Shown here: positions 8,815 through 16,179 of the stretch, in pieces | Layout of the letters: each line of letters begins with the position of its first letter | Numbering within the stretch: the stretch's first letter is position 1 | Origin: Streptomyces nigra | GTDB lineage: Bacteria > Actinomycetota > Actinomycetes > Streptomycetales > Streptomycetaceae | Length of the DNA stretch: 64,000 bases | Assembly (NCBI RefSeq): GCF_003074055.1 | Contig: NZ_CP029043.1 | Span: 558,001-622,000, forward strand | Direction: 5' to 3' | Notes under the pieces: model-generated | Databases searched by the model: none | The model's input: only the letters and a program-made list of their open reading frames with translations | What the model was told of the DNA's origin: nothing | Program-made: the position numbers and the translations under genes

Positions 8815-8976
8815 GAGCTCCGAACAAAAGTGGAGTCCGATCAGCTCGCGGCGTCTGGCGCGTGCGATCGCAAGGCGCCGGAAGCCCTGGTAGCTGGGGC
8901 CACCAGAGGCTTTCGGCAACGCGGCGAGCGTGCGGGCCAGACGCCGCGGGCCGGGCTCCATTTTTGTTCGGAGCTC
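8815..8976. repeat. MITE-like palindromic element, copy 1
   Basis: A 162-bp element with 21-bp terminal inverted repeats (8815-8835 and 8956-8976) matching at 20 of 21 positions. Inside are an imperfect hairpin and two boxes, GCAAGGCGCCGG near 8870 and CAACGCGGCGAG near 8917. The same boxes occur in the elements at 8978 and 43640, although the outer arms differ in each. It starts right at the methyltransferase stop and codes for nothing evident. Confidence 0.7.
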
Positions 8977-8977
8977 C

Positions 8978-9141
8978 AAGGGCTGTCCCGTCATTCCCGG
9001 TGGATCGGCGCGCGGCGTCGGATGCGGTGCATCGCGAGGCGGCGGGCCGTCCGCAAACTGGATGCATGCGGACGGCCCGACAACGCGGCGAGGTGCCGTA
9101 GCCGGCGTCGCACGCCCGCCGGGAATGACGGGACAGCCCTT
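8978..9141. repeat. MITE-like palindromic element, copy 2
   Basis: A 164-bp element one base after copy 1, with perfect 23-bp terminal inverted repeats (8978-9000 and 9119-9141). An inner perfect 12-bp hairpin (GGGCCGTCCGCA at 9043-9054 with its complement at 9067-9078) and the internal boxes TGCATCGCGAGGC (9028-9040) and GACAACGCGGCGAGGTGC (9079-9096) are present. The arms are unrelated to those of copy 1, so this is not a tandem duplication. Together the two copies fill the 334-base gap between convergent genes. Confidence 0.75.
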
Positions 9142-9148
9142 AGCCGGG

Positions 9149-10003
9149 CTATCCCAGTTCGAGGGTGGTGACGCCGAAGACCCGGTCCCGGGCGTACGGG
9201 CGGACCGGCCCGGTGTACATGCGGGCCGTCTCGAAGGACGGGGTGAAGCCGGCCGCCTCGACCAGAGCGACGCCCGCCGGGTTGGTCTCGGGCACATCGA
9301 CGGCGACCTCGCGGCCACCGGTGTGTGCGGCCAGCGCGTCGAACAGGGCCCGGGCGTCCTCGGGGCCGTCCGCGAACAGCGGGCCGATGCGCGGGCCGTC
9401 GTGTCCGGGCCGTACGACGCCGTACCCGGTCACACGGCTCCCGGAGCGCCGGACGACGGCGTGGTGGCCGGGGGCGCCGAGCCACGCGCGCAGGAAGCGG
9501 GGCCGGTCGGCCGGTGTGCACAGGGCGTCGTAGGCGAGGAGGTCCTCGATGTCCTCCGGCCGTACGGCGCGGACGCCCTCCGGTGTCCGGGTGGCGGGGG
9601 CGACGCCGGTCCAGCGGGTGGTGCGGTGGGCGTGGGCGAAGCCGGAGCGGCGGTAGTTGCCCTGCTGGGCGACGACGCCGTCGAGGCCGACCGTGCGGTC
9701 CCCGGCGTGTGCGAGACCGGTCCGCCAGGTGGCCAGGCCGAGGCCGCGGCCGCGCAGGTCGGGGCGGACGAGATAGCAGCCGAGGAAGGCGTAGTCCGGG
9801 CCGTAGGTGACCACGGAGATCGCGGACACCGGCTCGCCGTCGATACGGCCGAGGAAGAAGCCGTCGGGGTCCTGTGCGAAGAACGCGGGTCCGTCGGACA
9901 GCCCCGGGTTCCAGCCCTCGGCGGCGGCCCAGCCGCTGATGACCGGCCAGTCCTGCGGCCCTGCCCGGCCGACGACGAGGTCCGTGGGGGCCGCGAGGAC
10001 CAT
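9149..10003 (-). CDS. Two-domain GNAT acetyltransferase (YitH-like)
   Basis: A 284-residue protein. The N-terminal GNAT domain (about residues 5-140) carries the acetyl-CoA motif RPDLRGRGLGLATW near residue 85. The C-terminal part (about 150-280) matches the second GNAT-like domain seen in YitH-type proteins (EVAVDVPETNPAGVALVEAAGF). The substrate is unknown. I prefer the ATG at 10003, preceded by GGAG, over the in-frame ATG at 10042. It converges with the methyltransferase, and two palindromic elements lie between. Confidence 0.8.
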   Translation of the reverse strand: MVLAAPTDLVVGRAGPQDWPVISGWAAAEGWNPGLSDGPAFFAQDPDGFFLGRIDGEPVSAISVVTYGPDYAFLGCYLVRPDLRGRGLGLATWRTGLAHAGDRTVGLDGVVAQQGNYRRSGFAHAHRTTRWTGVAPATRTPEGVRAVRPEDIEDLLAYDALCTPADRPRFLRAWLGAPGHHAVVRRSGSRVTGYGVVRPGHDGPRIGPLFADGPEDARALFDALAAHTGGREVAVDVPETNPAGVALVEAAGFTPSFETARMYTGPVRPYARDRVFGVTTLELG

Positions 10004-10112
10004 GGGGGCGCTCCGTTCGAGGGGGGTGCGGTCACGCGGCATCCTCGCCGATCCCGGGGGCCCGGGTCACGACATGATCAAGCCGATGCCACGCCCGGCC
10101 CCGTGACGCACA

Positions 10113-10150
10113 GAAGGCCCCACCTCCCGTGTCCAGCGGGTGGGGCCTTC
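10113..10150 (-). terminator. Terminator hairpin of the chaplin gene
   Basis: A perfect 12-bp stem (GAAGGCCCCACC / GGTGGGGCCTTC), extended by CCCG/CGGG, lies 22 bases downstream of the chaplin stop. Confidence 0.8.
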
Positions 10151-10171
10151 ACGCGATGACCGACGACGGGG

Positions 10172-10855
10172 TCAGCGCACCGCCTGGGCGCGGAAGCGCC
10201 GGTAGAGGACGGCACCGCCGAGGACGAGCGCCGTGGCGCCCGCCGCGAGCGGGGCGGCCGCGTCCGCGCCCGTGTGGGCGAGGACCGCTCCGGCCTCGTG
10301 CGGCACGTGCGCGGGCGGCATCGACCGCACCTCGGGAGCCTTGGGCTTTGCCTTCGGCTCGGGGGCCGGCAGCGTGGTGGCGGGCGTGTCCTCGCCCGAG
10401 GTGTTCACCGACTCGTTGTCGATGGCCGCGTTGCCGACACCGATCACGTTCACGCTGTTGCCGGTGACGTTGACCGGCACGTGCAGCGGCAGCTCCACGA
10501 CGTTGCCGGAGCCGATGCCGCCGGACTCGGTCGCGACGCCCTTCGCCTTCGCCCCGCTCACCGAGGACGCGGCGGACGTGCTGTCCTCCTCCTTCTCCTT
10601 CTTCTTCGCACCTCCGTCCTCGTTGACGCAGGTGTTGCCGACGGCAGGGTTCAGCAGCCCCACCACGTTCACGGTGTTCCCGCACACGTTCACCGGAACG
10701 TGCACCGGAACCTGGACGGTGTTCCCGGAGAGCACTCCGGGCGAGTCGGCCACGGCGGCGTCCGCCGCGGAGTCGGCGTAAGCCGGGAACGTCACGGCCA
10801 TCGCGCCCGAGGCGGCAGCGATGGCGATCACACCGTTTCGGGTAACCCGTCTCAT
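10172..10855 (-). CDS. chpB: Long chaplin with sortase anchor (ChpB-like)
   Basis: A 227-residue cell-wall-anchored chaplin. It has a signal peptide (residues 1-27, cleavage after AYA), chaplin domain 1 (38-78) with C58 and C76, a Lys/Glu/Ser linker, and chaplin domain 2 (113-153). A Pro-rich spacer leads to the sortase signal LAHTG (192-196), a membrane segment and an RR tail. Chaplins assemble into amyloid fibrils that make aerial hyphae and spores hydrophobic; long ones are covalently attached by class E sortases. Oddly, domain 2 lacks both cysteines (T131 and E148 occupy about those positions). The ATG follows AGGGA. A BldN-like promoter lies upstream. The symbol chpB rests partly on the nearby nsdB; chpA or chpC remain possible. 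Confidence 0.88.
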   Translation of the reverse strand: MRRVTRNGVIAIAAASGAMAVTFPAYADSAADAAVADSPGVLSGNTVQVPVHVPVNVCGNTVNVVGLLNPAVGNTCVNEDGGAKKKEKEEDSTSAASSVSGAKAKGVATESGGIGSGNVVELPLHVPVNVTGNSVNVIGVGNAAIDNESVNTSGEDTPATTLPAPEPKAKPKAPEVRSMPPAHVPHEAGAVLAHTGADAAAPLAAGATALVLGGAVLYRRFRAQAVR

Positions 10856-10904
10856 AGGGTCCCTGCCTTCCAGACATGGTCACGAGCACTCGCCCGCACC
10901 GGAT

Positions 10905-10932
10905 AAAACGCGAGCGATCCATCCGAGTTATG
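10905..10932 (-). promoter_or_regulatory. Candidate BldN-dependent promoter of the chaplin gene
   Basis: On the minus strand CATAAC (10932-10927) and CGTTTT (10910-10905) are separated by exactly 16 bases. The BldN consensus is CGTAAC-N16-CGTTGA, and chaplins are known BldN targets. There is one mismatch in the -35 and two in the -10. The expected transcript start would leave a leader of roughly 40 bases with AGGGA before the ATG. Confidence 0.5.
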
Positions 10933-11124
10933 GCTTATCGGCCATTCACCCCATCGAGTGCCTGGCAGTCGAACTAGGGGTAAACGGTCTGATCACCGCA
11001 CAAGTCGCACAGGCGGCCGACGCACAGGTGCGCCGTTCGTGCGGAGGCGACCATTCCGGGTGCCGCCTATCGTGAGCCGAGGACGCCGCTCCCCGGACCG
11101 CGACGGGCGTCCCTGGAGGCATCG

Positions 11125-12705
11125 ATGCCGGCAAAGCTGTCCACGCGCCCCTTGCTGCGGCGCAGCGCCGTCACCTGCGCGGTCGGGCTGGCCGTGATCG
11201 GCACCGGCCTGCCGACGGGCAGACCGTCCGAGCCCGACGTGTCCCGCTTCTACGAGCAGAAGGTCGCCTGGGGCAAGTGCCCGGGCGAGGGCATGCCCAA
11301 GGACATGCAGTGCGGCAAGATCACCGTTCCGCTGGACCACGACCGCCCCCGCGACGGGACACTCGAACTGGCGCTCGCCCGCTATCGGGCGACGGGTGAC
11401 CGCAAGGGTTCGGTGCTGGTGAACTTCGGCGGGCCGGGCGGCGCGGGTGTGCCCCAGTTCGCGGGCGCGGGCAAGGAGTTCATGAGCCTGACGGACGACT
11501 ACGACATCGTGACGTTCGATCCCCGCGGGGTGGGCCGCTCCTCCCCGGTGAGCTGCGGGGACGGCAAGGAGCAGATCGACCTGCCCGATGACGACGCGGA
11601 GGTCCGCCGCGATCCGGAGGCCGTGCTGGACGGGCTGCGAAAGGCCGCCGACGCGTGCGCCCGGCACTCGGGCCCGGTCCTGCCGCACATAGGCACCGTC
11701 GACGCCTCGCGCGACCTGGACGTGATGCGCGCGGCGCTCGGCGACAAGAAGCTCAACTACCTCGGCTTCTCCTACGGGACGCGGCTCGGCGCGGTCTACG
11801 CCGCCCAGTTCCCCGACAAGGTCGGGCGGTTCGTGCTCGACGGCGTGGACACCCTGACGGAGCCGCTGGCGGAGCAGGGGGTGGCCGGCGCCGAGGGGCA
11901 GCAGAAGGCGCTGGACGAGTTCACCGACTGGTGCGCGCAGGACGTCGCGTGCCCGTTCGGGACGGACGCGCGCCAGGCCCGCCGGTATGTGGTGATGCTC
12001 GTCGACTCCCTCGACAAGGACCCGGTGCCCTCGGTGTTCGGTGAGCCGTTCACGGGGCAGGACCTGGTCGGCGCGATGGGCAGCGCCCTCTACAGCAAGG
12101 AGTTGTGGCCCTCGCTGGAGCGCGCCCTGGCCACGCTGGTCGAGGACGGCAGCACCCACGCCATCGAGGCGTTCGCCGGTGGCGGGGCCTCCCCGACGCG
12201 CCGCGCGCAGGCCGGGGACGACGACGGCGGCCTGACCGACCCGGAGGACGTCCCGCTCGACAACCCCGCCGCGGCGATGATGGCGATCAACTGCGCCGAC
12301 GACCCCGACCGTCCCGGCGGCCGGCAGATCACCGACGGCCTCGACCGGCTGCGCGCCCGCTACGAGGAGGCCTCACCGGTCTTCGGCCGGCACCGGCTGA
12401 CCGAGGTGCTGATGTGCTACGGCCGCCCGCGGGGCACGGACTTCATCCGCGAGGACGTCAAGGACCTCGACACGCCGAAGATGCTGCTCGTGGGCACCCG
12501 CGGCGACCCGGCGACGCCGTACCGCTGGACCATGGAGACCGCGCGGCGGCTGGGCTCGTCGGCCGTGGTCCTGGACAACAAGGGCAGCGGGCACACCGGT
12601 TACGCCTCGTCCAAGTGCGTCCACGGCAAGGTCGACGCGTTCCTGCTGTACGGCACGCTGCCGCCGGACGGCAGTTCGTGCGCACCCGACGAGGAGCGCG
12701 AGTAG
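11125..12705 (+). CDS. Secreted alpha/beta-hydrolase, tripeptidyl aminopeptidase (Tap/SlpD-type)
   Basis: A 526-residue exported serine peptidase of the Streptomyces Tap family. The N-terminus has a basic/hydrophobic signal sequence (RRSAVTCAVGLAVIG). The oxyanion segment is NFGGPGGAG. The catalytic triad is visible: S216 in GFSYGT, D461 in GTRGDPATPY and H490 in GSGHTGY. A C-terminal Tap-like domain closes the fold. These enzymes trim N-terminal tripeptides from secreted proteins. The ATG follows CTGGAGGCATCG. It is divergent from the chaplin gene across 269 bp. The exact peptide specificity is not shown by the sequence. Confidence 0.88.
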   Translation: MPAKLSTRPLLRRSAVTCAVGLAVIGTGLPTGRPSEPDVSRFYEQKVAWGKCPGEGMPKDMQCGKITVPLDHDRPRDGTLELALARYRATGDRKGSVLVNFGGPGGAGVPQFAGAGKEFMSLTDDYDIVTFDPRGVGRSSPVSCGDGKEQIDLPDDDAEVRRDPEAVLDGLRKAADACARHSGPVLPHIGTVDASRDLDVMRAALGDKKLNYLGFSYGTRLGAVYAAQFPDKVGRFVLDGVDTLTEPLAEQGVAGAEGQQKALDEFTDWCAQDVACPFGTDARQARRYVVMLVDSLDKDPVPSVFGEPFTGQDLVGAMGSALYSKELWPSLERALATLVEDGSTHAIEAFAGGGASPTRRAQAGDDDGGLTDPEDVPLDNPAAAMMAINCADDPDRPGGRQITDGLDRLRARYEEASPVFGRHRLTEVLMCYGRPRGTDFIREDVKDLDTPKMLLVGTRGDPATPYRWTMETARRLGSSAVVLDNKGSGHTGYASSKCVHGKVDAFLLYGTLPPDGSSCAPDEERE

Positions 12706-12771
12706 TCCTCCGGCCGGCGGCCCCCGACCAGGTGAGGGATTGCCCCAAATGCCCGAAGGGCGAATCGGTCC

Positions 12772-12783
12772 TATCGTCTTCTT
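12772..12783 (+). promoter_or_regulatory. -10-like element for a leaderless baeRF gene
   Basis: TATCGT (12772-12777) lies six bases before the ATG at 12784 and no ribosome site is present, which fits leaderless transcription. No -35 was recognised at 16-19 bases. Confidence 0.4.
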
Positions 12784-13881
12784 ATGGAGCACGCACTCAG
12801 TCCCACCACCCTGTCCGAGCTGCGGCGCCCGCGCCCCTATCCGGCCGTGTCCGTGCTGACGCCCACACATCGCCGCGAGCCCTACCGGGCCCAGGACCAG
12901 GTCCGGCTGCGCAATGTCGTCGCCGAGGCCAAGAAGCAGCTGGAGAGCGATCCGTCCGTCACCCGGGAGCGCCGGGCGGAGGTCGAGCGCGAACTCGACC
13001 AGGCCCTCGCCGAAGTGGACCTCACCTACGCCGAGGACGGCCTGGTGATCTTCGCGGCCCCCGGCGAACACCAGGTGTGGTCGCTCGCCCGGTCCGTGCC
13101 CGAGCGCGTGGTGCTCTCGGACACCTTCCTCACCCGCAACCTGGTCTCCGCACAGGCCGCCGAGCGGCCTTACTGGGTGTGCTCGGTCGCCGCCGACCGC
13201 GTCACCCTGTGGACCGGCACCCTGGACCGCATCACCGAGGCCCGGATCGGCGGCTTCCCCCTCACCCGGCGTCCGGAGAACTTCGACGCCGAGCGGCGCG
13301 AGCGGATCGGCGACACCCCGAGCACCTTCCGCGACGAGGACACCCGGCACTTCCTCAAGGACGCCGACTCCGCGCTGGCCGCCGTCGTACGGCGGGATCC
13401 GCGGCGCCTGTACGTCACCGGGACGCCGGCGGCGCTGTCCCTGCTGGACGAGATCGGCGGCGCCGCGAAGCTCGCCGTGCACATCCCGCACGGCGGTCTG
13501 GCGCACGGCACCCGCGACGCGGTGTGGCAGGCCGTCCAGCCCCGGATCACCGCCGACCTGCGGGAGAGCACGGACCAGGTGATGCGTGAACTCGTCGCGG
13601 CCCGGGGCCGCAAGGCGTACGCGGCCGGGGTCGACGAGGTCTGGCAGAGCGCCCGGGAAGGGCGGGTGCGGCTGCTGGCCGTCGAGGAGAACTTCCGGAT
13701 GACGGTGCGCGGCGAGGACGGCGACCATCTGATCCCGGCGGCGAGCGGCGAACTCGACGCCCGCGAGGACATCGTGGACGAGATCGTCGAGCAGTGCCTG
13801 GAGACCGGCGCCGACGTCCGGTTCGTGCCCGACGGCACCCTGGACGACGCCGAGCGGATCGCGGGCGTGCTGCGCTACTGA
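12784..13881 (+). CDS. baeRF family 3-like protein (archaeo-eukaryotic release factor fold)
   Basis: A 365-residue soluble protein matching the bacterial archaeo-eukaryotic release factor family 3 (eRF1-like) group. Visible traits are the N-terminal SVLTPTHRREPYRAQDQVRLRNVV, the RRLYVTGTPAALSLLDEI segment near residue 205, and the C-terminal AVEENFRMTVRG...DEIVEQCLETGADVRFVPDG half resembling the L7Ae/pelota-like domain. A ribosome-linked rescue or stress role is proposed for such proteins, but the biochemical function is not established. A TATCGT element immediately upstream suggests a leaderless message. A strong two-way terminator follows. Confidence 0.75.
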   Translation: MEHALSPTTLSELRRPRPYPAVSVLTPTHRREPYRAQDQVRLRNVVAEAKKQLESDPSVTRERRAEVERELDQALAEVDLTYAEDGLVIFAAPGEHQVWSLARSVPERVVLSDTFLTRNLVSAQAAERPYWVCSVAADRVTLWTGTLDRITEARIGGFPLTRRPENFDAERRERIGDTPSTFRDEDTRHFLKDADSALAAVVRRDPRRLYVTGTPAALSLLDEIGGAAKLAVHIPHGGLAHGTRDAVWQAVQPRITADLRESTDQVMRELVAARGRKAYAAGVDEVWQSAREGRVRLLAVEENFRMTVRGEDGDHLIPAASGELDAREDIVDEIVEQCLETGADVRFVPDGTLDDAERIAGVLRY

Positions 13882-13892
13882 CGGGCGACGGG

Positions 13893-13931
13893 ACGACGAG
13901 GAGGTACGGCCGCGGTCGGCCTCCTCGTCGT
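13893..13931. terminator. Bidirectional terminator between baeRF and ssgA-like genes
   Basis: A perfect 12-bp stem (ACGACGAGGAGG / CCTCCTCGTCGT), with further GGCCG/CGGCC pairing in the loop, lies between two convergent stops (13881 and 13943). Confidence 0.88.
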
Positions 13932-13942
13932 TCCGCGCCCGG

Positions 13943-14356
13943 TCACACACCGTCGAAGAGCGCGCTCAGGCCGCGTTCCACGGCCTCGCCCAGGTCCTCC
14001 TCACCCGGCGCGACCACGGCGCACGTGCGCAGCAGGAAGCGCTCGAGGGCGGGGGTGTCGAACTGGAGCAGCGCCATGCCGTGCGGGGAGTGCAACTCGA
14101 CGACGGTGCGCTCTCTGCCGCAGGGCCAGACGCGCACGTCGCCGTCCCCGGCCGGCCCGCGCAGCCCGGCGTCCAGCAGGCCCCGGGCGAACGTCCAGAC
14201 GGCACCCCGGCCGTCGAGGGAGACCTCGCCGGGGAAGTCGAGATGCACCGCCAGCGGGTCCGTGGACCGGTACCGCAGCGTGGCGGGGACGGGGAGTTCG
14301 CGCTCCTCGCCGGTGATCAGGCGGGCGTGGGCGGGCTGCTCCAGGGCGATCTCCAT
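13943..14356 (-). CDS. SsgA-like (SALP) sporulation/cell-division regulator
   Basis: A 137-residue SsgA-like protein. Family marks are LPVPATLRYRSTDPLAVHLDFP near the N-terminus, WTFARGLLDAGLRGPAGDGDVRVWP in the centre and the C-terminal ALERFLLRTCAVVAPGEE. SALPs act at sporulation septa, FtsZ recruitment and spore-wall maturation, and occur only in morphologically complex actinomycetes. Which of SsgA-SsgG this corresponds to cannot be decided from motifs. The ATG at 14356 is placed well behind GGGGAG, whereas the in-frame GTG two codons upstream overlaps that site. It converges with the baeRF gene. Confidence 0.85.
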   Translation of the reverse strand: MEIALEQPAHARLITGEERELPVPATLRYRSTDPLAVHLDFPGEVSLDGRGAVWTFARGLLDAGLRGPAGDGDVRVWPCGRERTVVELHSPHGMALLQFDTPALERFLLRTCAVVAPGEEDLGEAVERGLSALFDGV

Positions 14357-14382
14357 GGACACTCTCCCCTGCGTCGGCGGAC

Positions 14383-14422
14383 GGTGATTTTTGCGGCTTG
14401 CTTTTAGGAGCCCGCAATCACC
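14383..14422. promoter_or_regulatory. Imperfect inverted repeat upstream of the ssgA-like gene
   Basis: GGTGAT with TTGCGG on the left and CCGCAATCACC on the right form an 11-bp inverted repeat with a short bulge, 27-66 bases before the ssgA-like start. The segment is AT-rich for this genome. It could be an operator or a leader hairpin. Confidence 0.4.
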
Positions 14423-14782
14423 TTTCGCATGACACCTCCGCCTGGATTCTTTTTGTGAACTGCATCACTTCCGCGGAGTGCAACCGTCCGAGGCACGGCC
14501 GCCACGACTCGCCCTTAGAACAGCTGACCGTCGAACATGTGCATGAGTGTCGCCGGGCCACCCCGGACGCCCCTCATTTCACGTACGCCGCATACGACTT
14601 CACCGCGGCGGACACGTACACCATGCGTACCGCATGACCTGTTCCGGAAGACTCTGGCATATGCCGGACGCACCACCGCATCGGGTGTTGCCAAATCCCT
14701 TACGGGGCGTCGCGGGCTGTGCGACAGTCGTAACGGTCCCTCCGTCGTTCCTGGTCGTACCGTCCCCTCATCGGAGAGCGTC
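14423..14782. other. Gene-free intergenic stretch
   Basis: The 426 bases between the divergent ssgA-like gene (14356) and the PP2C gene (14783) hold no convincing gene. Open frames crossing it lack ribosome sites and Streptomyces codon bias, and the base composition is less GC-rich than its neighbours. It presumably carries both divergent promoters. Confidence 0.6.
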
Positions 14783-16150
14783 ATGCCGCCCCATGTCTCC
14801 GCGGACCGCCCCGCCGCACAGCCCCCCGGACCCGGTCCGGTCGACGCGCTGATCTCTCAGACGCGACGGCTCAAGGGCGAGGTGGACGCCGTGCGGAGGG
14901 ACACCCCGAGCGACGCCTCCGGAGCCCGCGAGCGCTGGCAGCGCGCCCTGTGCGACCTCGCCCTGCATCAACTCGACGACCTCGACGCCCACCTCGCCCA
15001 GCTGCGCGACGGCCCCGCCCCCGCTCCGGCGGCCCGTACCGACGCACTGCTCAGCCGGGTCGGCAGCGCCGAGTGGAACCTCCTCACCGACGAGGCCAGC
15101 TGGTCGGGCGAGCTGTACCAGATCCTCGGACGGGACCCGGCCGCGCCACCGCTGACGCTCGACGAACTGCCGTCCCTGGTGCACGACGAGGACCGGCGCC
15201 GGCTCACCACGATGGTCACGGCCTGTCTGATCGACGCACAGCCGATCGACGGGGAGTTCCGGATCGTCCGGCCCGACGGCGAGCTGCGGACCGTGCACAT
15301 GATGGGCGAGCCGGTGCTCGACCCCGACGGCGGCGCCGCCTCGATGTGGGCCGTACTCCGGGACGTCAGCGAGGTGCGCCGCCGGCGGCGCGCGGTCAGC
15401 GACACCCGGGACGCGGTGCCGGCCGAGCGGCGACTCATGGCCGAGGTGCGCGAGGCGGTGCTGCCGCCGTGGCGGACCGCCCCGCGGCCGGCCCGGCAGG
15501 CCCCCGGCACCCTGGACATCGCGGCCCACCGGCTGTCGTCCCCGACGAGCGCCCCGATCGGCGTCGACTGGTACGACTCCCTCGAACTGACCGACGGGGC
15601 CACGCTGTTGACCGTCGGCGATCTCACCGGGCACGACGTCGCCGCGGCCACCGGCACGGCCACCCTGCTGGGTGCCGTACGCGGTATGGCCATGGCCGGC
15701 ACCCGACCGGGACAGCTGCTCTCCTGGCTGGGGCACCTTCTGGACACCGGAGACCTGCCGGTCCTCGGCAGCGCGGTGTGCTGCCGCTACCGGCCGGACA
15801 CCCGCACGCTGACCTGGGCGAGGGCCGGACACCCCGCCCCGCTGCTGTTCCGCGGCGGGACGGGACACAGGCTGGACTCGCCCTGCGGCCCCCTGCTGGG
15901 GGCGACCCCGGGCGCCGTGTACGGCGAGGCCGAGGAGACCCTCCAGGAGGGCGACCTGATCGTGCTGCACACCGACGGACCGGTGGCGGGGCACGACGGC
16001 ATGGACTTCTCGCGCCGGCTCCTCGACCTGGCCTCCCGCTTCGTCGAGGCAGGCACCGCACAGGACTGCGTACGGCTGGTCACCGAGGAGTTCGGTGAAA
16101 GGGAGCACGAGGGCGACGCCTCCGTACTCATGGCCAGAGCGACGTCCTAG
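14783..16150 (+). CDS. PAS-PP2C (SpoIIE-type) protein phosphatase
   Basis: A 455-residue cytosolic phosphatase. A helical N-terminus (residues 20-85) is followed by a PAS fold of the PAS_3 type (about 95-205, DEASWSGELYQILGRDP... to WAVLRDVSEVRRR). The PP2C/SpoIIE catalytic domain (about 255-455) has metal-site aspartates in IGVDWYD and TVGDLTGHD, AGHPAPLLF, LHTDG and the terminal GDASVLMAR. Such proteins dephosphorylate anti-sigma-factor antagonists or partners in sigma-B-like switches. The last metal motif is GDAS rather than the common DD, but its Asp is kept. The ATG at 14783 follows CGGAGAGCG. No anti-sigma partner is encoded next to it. Confidence 0.85.
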   Translation: MPPHVSADRPAAQPPGPGPVDALISQTRRLKGEVDAVRRDTPSDASGARERWQRALCDLALHQLDDLDAHLAQLRDGPAPAPAARTDALLSRVGSAEWNLLTDEASWSGELYQILGRDPAAPPLTLDELPSLVHDEDRRRLTTMVTACLIDAQPIDGEFRIVRPDGELRTVHMMGEPVLDPDGGAASMWAVLRDVSEVRRRRRAVSDTRDAVPAERRLMAEVREAVLPPWRTAPRPARQAPGTLDIAAHRLSSPTSAPIGVDWYDSLELTDGATLLTVGDLTGHDVAAATGTATLLGAVRGMAMAGTRPGQLLSWLGHLLDTGDLPVLGSAVCCRYRPDTRTLTWARAGHPAPLLFRGGTGHRLDSPCGPLLGATPGAVYGEAEETLQEGDLIVLHTDGPVAGHDGMDFSRRLLDLASRFVEAGTAQDCVRLVTEEFGEREHEGDASVLMARATS

Positions 16151-16179
16151 CGAAACGGATCGCGCTGACGCTTCTGCCG

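Noticed and set aside
14398..14637. Open frame of 79 codons in the ssgA-like/PP2C gap
   Set aside because: No ribosome site, no Streptomyces codon bias, and no recognisable similarity.
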